Of a DNA stretch of 44,329 nucleotides, positions 28,041 to 34,788 are shown in pieces. The stretch spans positions 1-44,329 of the IMG/VR virus record IMGVR_UViG_3300025728_000017. One strand, written 5' to 3'. Within the stretch, counting starts at the first letter, position 1. Every line of letters starts with the position of its first letter. The position numbers were made by a program, and so were the translations under genes. The notes under the pieces are model-generated. The model was not told the DNA's origin and ran no database searches. It worked only from the letters and a program-made list of their open reading frames with translations. The stretch comes from a virus.

Positions 28041-28801
28041 CGGCCTACTACAACGAATTAGACCCCTACGCAGCACAGTGGCTGCGCAACCTTATTCAAG
28101 CGGGGCACATCGCTCCAGGGATTGTGGATGAACGATCGATTGAAGATGTCCGACCTGCAGACCTCGCCGGTTTCACTCAGTGTCATTTCTTCGCAGGAAT
28201 CGGAGTTTGGTCTCTCGCGCTACGCAGAGCTGGATGGCCAGACGACCGGCCTGTGTGGACCGGCTCCTGTCCTTGCCAACCTTTCAGCAAGGCAGGCAAG
28301 AAACTTGGGTTTGATGACGAGCGGCACCTATGGCCGGACTGGTACTACCTCATCCGAGAGTGCAAACCTATCGAAGTCCTTGCAGAACAAGTTCCTGACG
28401 CTATTAAAAAAGGATGGCTTGATCTCGTTATCGACGACCTGGAAGCTTCGGCCTACGCCGTCGGGGCGATCCGTTTCGGTGCTGACGCGACAGGCGCCGG
28501 CATCGAGAGGCAAAGGATCTACCTTGCTGCCCAGTGTTTCGGCCCGGGAATGGCGCGACCGCAGCCAGGCGAACATCCTGGCATCCCTAGATCGGGGCGA
28601 TGGGGTGGCCAAGAGGATCTGCTCGCTATCGCCGGATCTCCGTTCGTCGCCGGAGGTAGTTGGCCTCAACCCCTGCTTCGCTCGGTGGCTGATGAATCTT
28701 CCTCAACAATGGGACCATTGCATGCCATCGGAAACGCCCTCAATGCTGAAGCGGCAACGTACTTCATCCGGGCGTACATGGGAATCACATGTCCTACCTG
28801 A
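28037..28801 (+). CDS. DNA (cytosine-5) methyltransferase, inserted in polymerase locus
   Basis: The protein is 254 residues. Motif I is FFAGIG (51-56), motif IV SCPCQPFSKAG with catalytic Cys80, motif VI EQV (117-119; ENV in most), motif VIII ERQRIYLA (157-164), and the C-terminal motif X is HAIGNALNAEAATYF. The target recognition region is short. The enzyme probably protects phage DNA against restriction, or acts as an orphan methylase. From 28128 on, the same DNA also codes for another protein in the +1 frame. Its start is coupled to the polymerase N-terminal gene by ATGA. Confidence 0.92.
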   Translation: MTAYYNELDPYAAQWLRNLIQAGHIAPGIVDERSIEDVRPADLAGFTQCHFFAGIGVWSLALRRAGWPDDRPVWTGSCPCQPFSKAGKKLGFDDERHLWPDWYYLIRECKPIEVLAEQVPDAIKKGWLDLVIDDLEASAYAVGAIRFGADATGAGIERQRIYLAAQCFGPGMARPQPGEHPGIPRSGRWGGQEDLLAIAGSPFVAGGSWPQPLLRSVADESSSTMGPLHAIGNALNAEAATYFIRAYMGITCPT

Positions 28802-28826
28802 ATTCCTGTACGGAGACCTCGTATGA
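28128..28826 (+). CDS. Overlapping-frame protein nested in the methyltransferase gene
   Basis: About 232 residues in the frame +1 to the methyltransferase, open across almost all of it. ANLSARQARNLGLMTSGTYG, then TTWKLRPTPSGRSVSVLTRQ, SAREWRDRSQ and LNPCFARWLMNLPQQWDHC with ETPSMLKRQRTSS. These are strongly patterned and match, from memory, a phage protein family encoded beside cytosine methylases. The stop overlaps the start of the polymerase C-terminal gene (ATGA), as expected for a translated gene. I prefer the ATG at 28128 (AGGGA upstream); 28146 (MSDLQTSP) is an alternative. The function is unknown. Confidence 0.75.
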   Translation: MNDRLKMSDLQTSPVSLSVISSQESEFGLSRYAELDGQTTGLCGPAPVLANLSARQARNLGLMTSGTYGRTGTTSSESANLSKSLQNKFLTLLKKDGLISLSTTWKLRPTPSGRSVSVLTRQAPASRGKGSTLLPSVSAREWRDRSQANILASLDRGDGVAKRICSLSPDLRSSPEVVGLNPCFARWLMNLPQQWDHCMPSETPSMLKRQRTSSGRTWESHVLPEFLYGDLV

Positions 28827-29851
28827 CCACCGTTATGGAAGCCTGCAGCAGCGCCACACGCGGCTGTGTGATCGCACCCAAGGGTAAGAAACTGGTCGTA
28901 GCTGACCTTTCCAACATTGAGGGACGTAAACTCGCCTGGCTGGCCGGCGAGGAGTGGAAGCTCCAAGCGTTCCGCGACTTCGATACGGTCATCGGATGGG
29001 ACGACAAAAAGCAGAAACCAATCCGTAAGGGTTTCGACCTTTACATCCTGGCGTATGCGAAGGCGTTCGGCTGCTCGCCGGAAGATGTCGACGATTTCAT
29101 GCGGCAGATCGGCAAGACGATGGAACTCGCGCTGGGTTATGCCGGCGGCGTGGGCGCGTTCATCACGTTCTCACTCGCCTTCAACATCGACTTGGAACTG
29201 ATGGCGAAAAACGCATGGGACGCTATCCCAGAGGCAATGCGGCGAGAAGCGCGCGACTTCATGGAATGGCAATTGAGTAAAGGAAAAAGTCAATACGGAC
29301 TTAGCGATTCCGCGTTCATCGTCTGCGAAGCCTTCAAGCGCCTTTGGCGTGAAGCGCATCCCAACACCGTAACCTACTGGAAGGAACTAGAGAACACCTG
29401 CCGCGACGCGATCAATAATCCAGGACGCACGCTGACCTGCCGCCGACACAAGATCCGCCGCGACGGCGCATGGCTTCGCATCATGCTGCCTTCCGGACGC
29501 TACCTTTGCTATCCCTCGCCGCGCGTCGAAGACGACGGTCAGATCACCTACATGGGGATCAACCAGTATTCGCGGAAGTGGGAACGGCTGCGCACCTACT
29601 CTGGCAAGCTAGCGGAAAACGTGACTCAGGCCAGTGCTCGGGACGTGTTGGCGTATCGCATGCCGGATATCGAGAAAGCCGGTTACGAAATCGTTCTGAC
29701 CGTCCACGACGAGATCATCAGCGAAGCGCCAGACACCGACGAGTACACGCACGAACACCTGGCCGAACTGATGTCCGCAGGTTGCGGCTGGACAGAAGGC
29801 CTACCGCTCGCCGCTGCCGGCTTCGAAGCGTATCGCTACCGGAAAGGTTGA
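28823..29851 (+). CDS. DNA polymerase A, C-terminal part (palm and fingers)
   Basis: The protein has 342 residues. It starts TTVMEACSSATRGCVIAPKG, then motif A VVADLSNIEGR (25-35), motif B RQIGKTMELALGYAGG (94-109, with the conserved R, K and Y), and motif C TVHDEII (about 293-299). All catalytic residues are thus in this part. With the protein at 26937 it makes a complete family A polymerase. Since thumb and exonuclease are in the other chain, the two must bind each other. The start is coupled to the overlapping-frame gene. A promoter-like sequence begins at the stop codon. Confidence 0.92.
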   Translation: MTTVMEACSSATRGCVIAPKGKKLVVADLSNIEGRKLAWLAGEEWKLQAFRDFDTVIGWDDKKQKPIRKGFDLYILAYAKAFGCSPEDVDDFMRQIGKTMELALGYAGGVGAFITFSLAFNIDLELMAKNAWDAIPEAMRREARDFMEWQLSKGKSQYGLSDSAFIVCEAFKRLWREAHPNTVTYWKELENTCRDAINNPGRTLTCRRHKIRRDGAWLRIMLPSGRYLCYPSPRVEDDGQITYMGINQYSRKWERLRTYSGKLAENVTQASARDVLAYRMPDIEKAGYEIVLTVHDEIISEAPDTDEYTHEHLAELMSAGCGWTEGLPLAAAGFEAYRYRKG

Positions 29852-29876
29852 CTACAAGTCGAATCTTGCATAAGCT
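29848..29876 (+). promoter_or_regulatory. Candidate promoter after the polymerase gene
   Basis: TTGACT (29848-29853), exactly 17 bases and TAAGCT (29871-29876). The -35 overlaps the stop codon of the polymerase. The next gene starts 27 bases downstream with a perfect ribosome binding site. AAGCTT is palindromic, as in the 18304 element. Confidence 0.5.
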
Positions 29877-29902
29877 TGCGTACAAATAGAGGAGGATTTG
29901 TT

Positions 29903-30154
29903 ATGGGCAGCAGAGAACAGTTTGACGAATGGTACGCGGATTATGAGGAAAGGCGCGAAGCTAACGGTTGGATGCCTTTGGAGAAACACGTAGTAGCGAG
30001 GATGCGTGAAGCGTGGCTGGCTTCCCGTTCAGCAATAGTTATCGAACTGCCGGAAACCCCGAATCGTGGTATCGGGTACGGACTCTTTGACGCGGGAAAA
30101 GAACAGTGTGCCGCAGCTATCGAAGCTGCAGGGTTGAAGGTGAAGCCATGCTAG
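29903..30154 (+). CDS. Small hypothetical protein (83 residues)
   Basis: It starts MGSREQFDEWYADYEERREA with GAGGAGG 7 bases upstream. The F-x-E-W pattern at the N terminus and the ending with AIEAAGLKVKPC are common in phage accessory proteins, without known function. The first gene of the VRR-NUC/helicase run, with overlap to the next. Confidence 0.6.
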   Translation: MGSREQFDEWYADYEERREANGWMPLEKHVVARMREAWLASRSAIVIELPETPNRGIGYGLFDAGKEQCAAAIEAAGLKVKPC

Positions 30155-30465
30155 AACGCGATATCGAAGCCTACCTCGTCAAGCGCTGCAAAGAGATTGG
30201 CGCACTGGCCGATAAATTCGTCTCGCCCCAGCGTCGTTCGGTCCCTGATCGGCTCATCACGTTCGGCGGGCGAGTGTTGTTCGTTGAGCTGAAAGCGACT
30301 GGCAAAAAGCCTACCGAAGCGCAGGTGCGCGACCACGAGCGTCGCCGTGCCGCGGGTGCTGAAGTGGTTTGGCTGGATAGTAAAGGGGCTGTCGACTCGG
30401 TGATTTTCTCGGTGTATGGGAATTGCCATTTGGACTACGACGACGAATTTAAGGTGATTTGCTGA
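30148..30465 (+). CDS. VRR-NUC domain nuclease
   Basis: This 105-residue protein is a stand-alone VRR-NUC (virus-type replication-repair nuclease). It starts ERDIEAYLVKRCKEIG, has KFVSPQRRSVPDRLITF with the catalytic D, then VLFVELKATGKKPTEAQ (E-x-K) and DHERRRAAGAEVVWL. It is part of the PD-(D/E)XK superfamily; phage members cut Holliday or flap structures. The position, directly before the SNF2 helicase, is usual in phages. Confidence 0.9.
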   Translation: MLERDIEAYLVKRCKEIGALADKFVSPQRRSVPDRLITFGGRVLFVELKATGKKPTEAQVRDHERRRAAGAEVVWLDSKGAVDSVIFSVYGNCHLDYDDEFKVIC

Positions 30466-30749
30466 TGAAAACAGAAATCGAAGTAGCGTATGAAGATGCG
30501 ATCGACGCATCTAACGAACTGGGCTTCGCCTGTATGACTGCCGGTGACGTAATCCGGTATCAAGCCGACGAACTCGTAGAACTACGCGAAGCGTTAGAAG
30601 AACCTTTCCAGCTGGTATTCGAAGGATACAACCGCCCCGGCACTGATTTCGCCTCTGATGCAGCTTGGGCTACTTGGCAGCACGCCCAGTTAACCAAAGC
30701 ATTTAACCTCTTGCAGAAGATCCGTAAAGGGCCGGGCAATGGCAATTGA
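30465..30749 (+). CDS. Hypothetical protein (94 residues)
   Basis: MKTEIEVAYEDAIDASNELG and then ADELVELREALEEPF, mostly helical and acidic, followed by a W-rich end (SDAAWATWQHAQL). The ATG at 30465 overlaps the previous stop by one base. It overlaps the helicase start by 11 bases. No family is recognised. Confidence 0.55.
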   Translation: MKTEIEVAYEDAIDASNELGFACMTAGDVIRYQADELVELREALEEPFQLVFEGYNRPGTDFASDAAWATWQHAQLTKAFNLLQKIRKGPGNGN

Positions 30750-32139
30750 CTTCATCCCTCGCCGTTATCAGGAACTGATCGGCGGCTTCATTGTCGGCAA
30801 TAAGCGTTGCGCTGTCTGGTCTTCGCCCGGTACAGGCAAAACGGGGGCCACGTTGTCCGCGCTCGAAGACCTGACCTTCGTCGAAGACGTGTACCCGGCC
30901 CTAATTGTGGCCCCGCTCCGTGTCGCGCGTACCACCTGGCCGAATGAGGTTCGCAAGTGGAACCACCTCAAACACCTGCGCGTTGTCGTGGTTACCGGCA
31001 CACTGAAGGAGCGCCGCGCCGCGTTACGCATTCCGGCGGACATCTATACGACCAACTTTGAGCAATTACCATGGTTGGTGGAGGAGTTGGGCGACCGCTG
31101 GCACTTCAAGACCGTCGTAGCGGATGAGGCGACCAAGTTGAAAGGGTTCCGCTTGCGGCAGGGCACACAGCGCGCCAAGGCACTGGCACGGGTCGCGCAC
31201 ACGAAGGTCAAGCGCATTATCCTCTTGACCGGTACGCCCAGCCCTAACGGCTTACAGGATCTTTGGGGGCAGATGTGGTTCGTCGATAAGGGGGATCGAC
31301 TTGGCCGAACCTTCGACGCCTTCAAGCAGCGCTGGTTTCACGCTTCGCACACGGGGTTCGGCGTAGAGGCTAACGACAACGCCCAGGCGCAGATGCAGGA
31401 AGCGTTGCGCGACGTGTGCATCACGATCGACGCTGCCGACTGGTTTGACCTTGAAGCGCCGATCATCAACAAAATCATGGTGGAGCTGCCGGCCGCGGTT
31501 CAGGCTATGTACAAGCAGATGGAGAAACAGTTCTTCTTGGAGCTGGAAAGCGGAACGCAGATCGAGGCACTGAATGCCGCGGCCAAGTCAATGAAGCTGA
31601 TGCAGGTGGCAAACGGTGCCATGTACTTGGAAGGTGGCGAAGCATGGGAAGTTGTGCATAACGAGAAGCTGGAAGCGCTCGAGGAAATCGTAGAGGAAGC
31701 GGCGGGTATGCCAATCCTCTGCCTGTACAACTTCAAAAGCGATCTGGCGCGTCTCAAGAAGCGATTTCCGGATGGCATTGACCTGTCGCAGAAAGGGGCG
31801 CTGGAACGAGCTCAGGCAGGCGAAGGGCGCATTTGGTTCGGACATCCGGCCAGTATGGGCCACGGGGTCGATGGGCTCCAGTACCACACGAACATAATGG
31901 TGTTTTTCGGCTACTCGTGGTCGTTGGAAAACTATCTGCAGGCCATCGAACGCATTGGGCCTACCCGCCAGTTGCAAGCCGGGTTCAAGCGCCCCGTGTT
32001 CATGCACATGATCATGGCGAAAGACACGATCGACGAACTGGTACTGGAACGCCTGCACAGCAAACGCGAGGTGCAGGATGTGCTTATGGAAGCTATGAAA
32101 GAACGTGGCTTCAAAACAATTGAAGAGGATGCAGCATGA
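30739..32139 (+). CDS. SNF2-family DEAD/H-box helicase
   Basis: The protein has 466 residues. Motif Q/I: IPRRYQ and SSPGTGKTGA (28-37, Walker A); motif Ia VAPLRVARTTWPNE; motif II ADEATKLKG (128-136, DEAT instead of DEAH); motif III LLTGTPSPNGLQDLWGQ. Later VI-like IERIGPTRQ instead of the usual QAxxRxxRxGQ. This is the short SNF2-like helicase found in many phages beside a VRR-NUC gene; the pair may work in replication-linked recombination or restart. Overlaps with both neighbours support one operon. Confidence 0.9.
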   Translation: MAIDFIPRRYQELIGGFIVGNKRCAVWSSPGTGKTGATLSALEDLTFVEDVYPALIVAPLRVARTTWPNEVRKWNHLKHLRVVVVTGTLKERRAALRIPADIYTTNFEQLPWLVEELGDRWHFKTVVADEATKLKGFRLRQGTQRAKALARVAHTKVKRIILLTGTPSPNGLQDLWGQMWFVDKGDRLGRTFDAFKQRWFHASHTGFGVEANDNAQAQMQEALRDVCITIDAADWFDLEAPIINKIMVELPAAVQAMYKQMEKQFFLELESGTQIEALNAAAKSMKLMQVANGAMYLEGGEAWEVVHNEKLEALEEIVEEAAGMPILCLYNFKSDLARLKKRFPDGIDLSQKGALERAQAGEGRIWFGHPASMGHGVDGLQYHTNIMVFFGYSWSLENYLQAIERIGPTRQLQAGFKRPVFMHMIMAKDTIDELVLERLHSKREVQDVLMEAMKERGFKTIEEDAA

Positions 32140-32540
32140 GTGAATTTCCCGACGACTATTGTGTGCGCCATGGTGGTACAGGCGCGGCGGCTAAATGCCG
32201 AAGCTGCGAAGCTTGGCGCAATTACGATCGCCTGTTACAGCCGACTGACGCTAAACCATTAGCCGAGCAGAAAACCGGCGGCAGCGTCGACTACTACAAA
32301 TGTCACGTCGCTGACCCCATAAGCGGAGGCCTAGCCTACACCGCAGAGAGCATCGACATTATCGAAGCGCTCGGCATGACCTTTGCGGAAGGCGAGGCGT
32401 TTAAAGCGATCTGGCGTACCTGCACTGGCCGCTTGGGCGGTGCGGTAAAGGCTGACAACAAAGCGTTGTACAACGCTGAGAAAGTCGAGTTCTTCGGCGC
32501 TCGCATGGTGCGGGCCGCGAAAAGGAGTGAAGCGGAATGA
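32136..32540 (+). CDS. DUF3310-like protein with N-terminal zinc-knuckle
   Basis: The protein is 134 residues. The N terminus has CVRHGGTGAAAKCRSCEAW, a possible zinc site. The second half VDYYKCHVADPISG, then YTAESIDIIEALGMTFAEG and FKAIWRTC follows the DUF3310 pattern (HY..P.E.IDVIEA...GNAxKYIWR). The function of DUF3310 is unknown. It overlaps the helicase by 4 bases. Confidence 0.65.
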   Translation: MSEFPDDYCVRHGGTGAAAKCRSCEAWRNYDRLLQPTDAKPLAEQKTGGSVDYYKCHVADPISGGLAYTAESIDIIEALGMTFAEGEAFKAIWRTCTGRLGGAVKADNKALYNAEKVEFFGARMVRAAKRSEAE

Positions 32541-32776
32541 GAGAAGAATTTGAAGTTTGGGCCAAGTCGAAATACATGCCATTACGTCGGGATTCATCAG
32601 ACGAATACTGGGTTGAGACTACACAATCAGCTTGGGGAGGATGGAAAGCTTCACGAGAAGCGCTAAAGATTAAATTACCTAGGGTAATTTTCTGGGGCCG
32701 TCTAGAAGTCCTAGAAGGCTACGATCTTGACGAAGTGCAAGAAGCTCTTAAGGCTGCGGGGGTACATTGGGAATGA
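32537..32776 (+). CDS. Small hypothetical protein (79 residues)
   Basis: MREEFEVWAKSKYMPLRRDS, then AWGGWKASREALKI. The F-E-x-W...AWxxWxAS pattern is common in small phage proteins (Ead/Ea22-related). It overlaps both neighbours by 4 bases. No known role. Confidence 0.65.
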   Translation: MREEFEVWAKSKYMPLRRDSSDEYWVETTQSAWGGWKASREALKIKLPRVIFWGRLEVLEGYDLDEVQEALKAAGVHWE

Positions 32777-32919
32777 AAATCCTAGCGATGCTCTACATGC
32801 TAACCGCAAACGGCCCGGTGACAGTGGCCGCGTACTTCACGCAGGACGCCCAGGTTATCTGCCAGGCGACAGCCGCTGCGCAAAATGCAACTGAGGAAGA
32901 GGAGTATTACTGTGAGTAG
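32773..32919 (+). CDS. Small hypothetical protein (48 residues)
   Basis: MKILAMLYMLTANGPVTVAA, then YFTQDAQVICQATAAAQ and an acidic tail ending YYCE. A short, mildly hydrophobic start might be a signal sequence. The ATG overlaps the previous stop, and GGAAGAGGAG inside its end serves the next gene, so the chain of overlaps supports it. Confidence 0.5.
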   Translation: MKILAMLYMLTANGPVTVAAYFTQDAQVICQATAAAQNATEEEEYYCE

Positions 32920-33091
32920 CTTTTTTATCGTGTTCTTTTCTGCATTCGCCTTTTGGGTCGGATATAACTACCCTCGTGACGTAGAGATCGAATCGACGAA
33001 ACCGATTGAGTTCCGGTATGAGGTAACCCCAGAAGCAGCAAAGTATCTTGTACAGAAAGCGTTTGCGGGTTGCCCTACTTCGGCGGACTAG
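32912..33091 (+). CDS. Small membrane protein, last gene of the early arm (59 residues)
   Basis: I place the start at the GTG at 32912 because GAGGAG lies 7 bases upstream; an ATG at 32885 has no such site. VSSFFIVFFSAFAFWVGYNY is a membrane anchor; the rest (about 38 residues) is soluble, facing the periplasm if the N terminus is inside. Its end overlaps the end of the spanin gene of the other arm by 17 bases (convergent). Confidence 0.6.
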   Translation: MSSFFIVFFSAFAFWVGYNYPRDVEIESTKPIEFRYEVTPEAAKYLVQKAFAGCPTSAD

Positions 33092-33539
33092 AACGCTTCT
33101 TCAATTCCGACCGGCAGAACTGCAACTCGGCAAACTGCCGGTCGAGTCCTCTTCGCAAATCCCAATAAGCGCGTCCAGCTTCGGCTGTAAGCTCTGCGGT
33201 TCCGCTGACAACTCCGCCGGGAATGGTTCCATCGGCGCGCACTGCTGGACAACGGGCTTTGACACGCAGCCGCTTAGTGCCATCAGCAACAGCCCGCTCA
33301 AGAGCACTCGTTTCATTCTCTTTACCCGCCTTGTACTCGATGAAGGTTTGTCGAATGGCTTCCGTCTGTGCGCGTGACGCGATTAGCTGTTGGTTCACTG
33401 CGTCTACGTTCGCGCTGATCGCCGTAGCGGTTCCCAGATCGCGTTCCTGTACATCCGTCTCCCAGCGCAACCCCTGGACGTACCACGCGCCGCCAGCGCC
33501 TACCAGAAGCGCCAGCGCGTAGCGGTAAGCTGAAGTCAC
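33075..33539 (-). CDS. Rz-like inner-membrane spanin
   Basis: This is 154 residues from a GTG (33539) that overlaps the endolysin stop (GTGA), with AAGG 7 bases upstream. An N-terminal membrane anchor (YRYALALLVGAGGAWYVQG) is followed by a long helical periplasmic part (TAISANVDAVNQQLIASRAQ, then ENETSALERAVADG). This is the i-spanin layout of lambda Rz: with the outer-membrane lipoprotein nested in it, it fuses inner and outer membranes at lysis. The longer frame to 33812 is antisense to no gene but runs through the endolysin and was rejected. Confidence 0.85.
   Translation of the reverse strand: MTSAYRYALALLVGAGGAWYVQGLRWETDVQERDLGTATAISANVDAVNQQLIASRAQTEAIRQTFIEYKAGKENETSALERAVADGTKRLRVKARCPAVRADGTIPGGVVSGTAELTAEAGRAYWDLRRGLDRQFAELQFCRSELKKRSSPPK
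33101..33316 (-). CDS. Rz1-like outer-membrane spanin lipoprotein (nested in Rz)
   Basis: This is a 71-residue lipoprotein, MKRVLLSGLLLMALSGC, with the lipobox LSGC and mature Cys17. The mature part is rich in P, S and E (CAPMEPFPAELSAEPQ). It lies wholly inside the Rz gene in the -/+1 frame, the classic embedded spanin arrangement. In lambda Rz1 the mature part is also proline-rich. It works as the o-spanin partner of the 33075-33539 product. Confidence 0.85.
   Translation of the reverse strand: MKRVLLSGLLLMALSGCVSKPVVQQCAPMEPFPAELSAEPQSLQPKLDALIGICEEDSTGSLPSCSSAGRN
33109..33143. repeat. Perfect 9-bp inverted repeat near the convergence point
   Basis: GACCGGCAG (33109-33117) and CTGCCGGTC (33135-33143) with a 17-base loop, inside the spanin genes and 18 bases after the end of the early arm. 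There is no T run on either side. It might help to end rightward transcription, but could be chance within coding sequence. Confidence 0.5.
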
Positions 33540-34066
33540 GCTAAGACCTTCAGCGCGTATTGGTAGCGGGCTTTCCTGTCGTCCAGTCCATTCGTGCCGC
33601 CGTTGATCTTTTTCGTCAGATCGGTGAACTGTGCGCCGTCGGCCAAGTTGTTCAGGTTGCGCGTCGTCCAGAACCAAACGGCGGACTTGGCGGCCCACCC
33701 TGGCTGCTCCAGTAGCTCGGGCGTTTTCAGCAATCGATCGTCGCCGAACAGCGCTTGGCTCGCCTTCTGATAGTTCGCACGCCCGGTTACCTGAATCAGC
33801 CCTCTGCCGCAAAACTTTATCCCATCACCTTGTTGAATATTTCCCAAGTCTTTGCGCCCTTCGTATTTAGCGAAGTAGCTCGGACCACCGAGTTCTTTCG
33901 AGTAAACCAAAGAACCGCTCTCGTGGCCGATCTGCGCCAAGAAGGCCGCGATACGCAATCTGGTATTGATCTGTCCGCCGGCCATCGCGGCGGTAAGCGC
34001 GTCGGCCCACTTCTGCGCACGGGCCAAAGGAATATTCATTACGGAAGCGAGAGTAGCGGCGTCCAT
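33536..34066 (-). CDS. Endolysin, GH19 (chitinase-like) family
   Basis: This is 176 residues from the ATG at 34066, coupled to the holin stop (TGATG). The fold is that of GH19 lysozyme-like phage endolysins: RIAAFLAQIGHESGSLVYSK with the catalytic Glu49, then GRGLIQVTGRANYQKAS, then INGGTNGLDDRKARYQYAL. It cuts the glycan strands of peptidoglycan. No signal peptide or SAR segment is visible at the N terminus, so it needs the holin for export. A single-domain enzyme without a wall-binding domain, as usual in Gram-negative phages. Confidence 0.93.
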   Translation of the reverse strand: MDAATLASVMNIPLARAQKWADALTAAMAGGQINTRLRIAAFLAQIGHESGSLVYSKELGGPSYFAKYEGRKDLGNIQQGDGIKFCGRGLIQVTGRANYQKASQALFGDDRLLKTPELLEQPGWAAKSAVWFWTTRNLNNLADGAQFTDLTKKINGGTNGLDDRKARYQYALKVLA

Positions 34067-34371
34067 CACAGGAACCTCGTAATCTTTATCGGGGGTATCA
34101 TCTTGGCGACGTTGCCACCTGCGCGCACCAATAGGCCGAACATGCAGCCGAAAGCGATGATCAATAGCGCGTGAGCCATGGCCGGACCCGCTTTCACGCT
34201 TCCAAGGAAGATCAGGACGGCAAGGCCGACGTTACTAGCCGCCAGGCCAATAGCGAACGCCGAGACGCCCCAGCGTTGTCGGGAATGGTGCTCGTTATAC
34301 AGGAAGATAGTCAGGAAGATGGCGAAATGGATAACGCACTCGACCCAAAGCAGAATGACGTTAAGTTCCAT
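34066..34371 (-). CDS. Holin-like membrane protein, downstream
   Basis: This is 101 residues from the ATG at 34371 (GGGG box upstream); the longer frame to 34452 overlaps the previous gene and has no site. Three membrane segments: NVILLWVECVIHFAIFLTIF, FAIGLAASNVGLAVLIFLG and MAHALLIIAFGCMFGLLV. It lies directly before the endolysin with coupled translation. Three segments fit a class I holin, or the antiholin of the pair. It ends with a basic tail. Confidence 0.75.
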   Translation of the reverse strand: MELNVILLWVECVIHFAIFLTIFLYNEHHSRQRWGVSAFAIGLAASNVGLAVLIFLGSVKAGPAMAHALLIIAFGCMFGLLVRAGGNVAKMIPPIKITRFL

Positions 34372-34744
34372 CGCTATTACCCCGGCTTTTGAAAAACGGA
34401 ATGAGACCGATGATTGTCTTAATCCATTCTGGCACTGGGCCATCTTTCTCAACCATGTATCCTAGGGCGGTAAATACGACGGCGACCATGGCTGAAATTG
34501 CGCCGGCTACCAACATGGCCTTTTCGCTATAAGGCGGCCCTCCCCCATACCAGAAAATCCCGCCGCTATAGCCCATACCCAATGAGAACAGACTTAGCAG
34601 GAAACGTTCCCGTAGCGTTGTAGCTTTTGGTGCCGCCATAAAGAAACAGCACCCTATAGCGGCTCCTGCTGCCGCGAATGGGTGGATGCCGGACATTACT
34701 GCACAGACCCACCACCACGCCCACAGTGTGCATTGTTCCCGCAT
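34361..34744 (-). CDS. Holin-like membrane protein, upstream
   Basis: The protein has 127 residues, ATG at 34744 with GAGGGG 6 bases upstream. Membrane segments: LWAWWWVCAVMSGIHPFAAA, AIGCCFFMAA, LLSLFSLGMGYSGGIFWYGG and LVAGAISAMVAVVFTALGYM. The C terminus is charged (FFKSRGNSDGT). It overlaps the second membrane gene by 11 bases. The gene pair looks like holin and antiholin of the lysis cassette; which is which cannot be said. Confidence 0.7.
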   Translation of the reverse strand: MREQCTLWAWWWVCAVMSGIHPFAAAGAAIGCCFFMAAPKATTLRERFLLSLFSLGMGYSGGIFWYGGGPPYSEKAMLVAGAISAMVAVVFTALGYMVEKDGPVPEWIKTIIGLIPFFKSRGNSDGT

Positions 34745-34788
34745 GGCGTACCCCTCTGAGTTTGCGCAAGTGTATCACGCATGTTTCA

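Noticed and set aside
26937-29851. Intein or group I intron as cause of the polymerase split
   Set aside because: Both parts have own stops and starts joined by ATGA overlaps, the inserted genes are a methylase and its overlap partner, and no splice motifs are visible.
30739-32139. Restriction or defence system around the helicase and VRR-NUC genes
   Set aside because: The pair is a common replication-region combination in phages; there is no specificity or modification subunit next to it.
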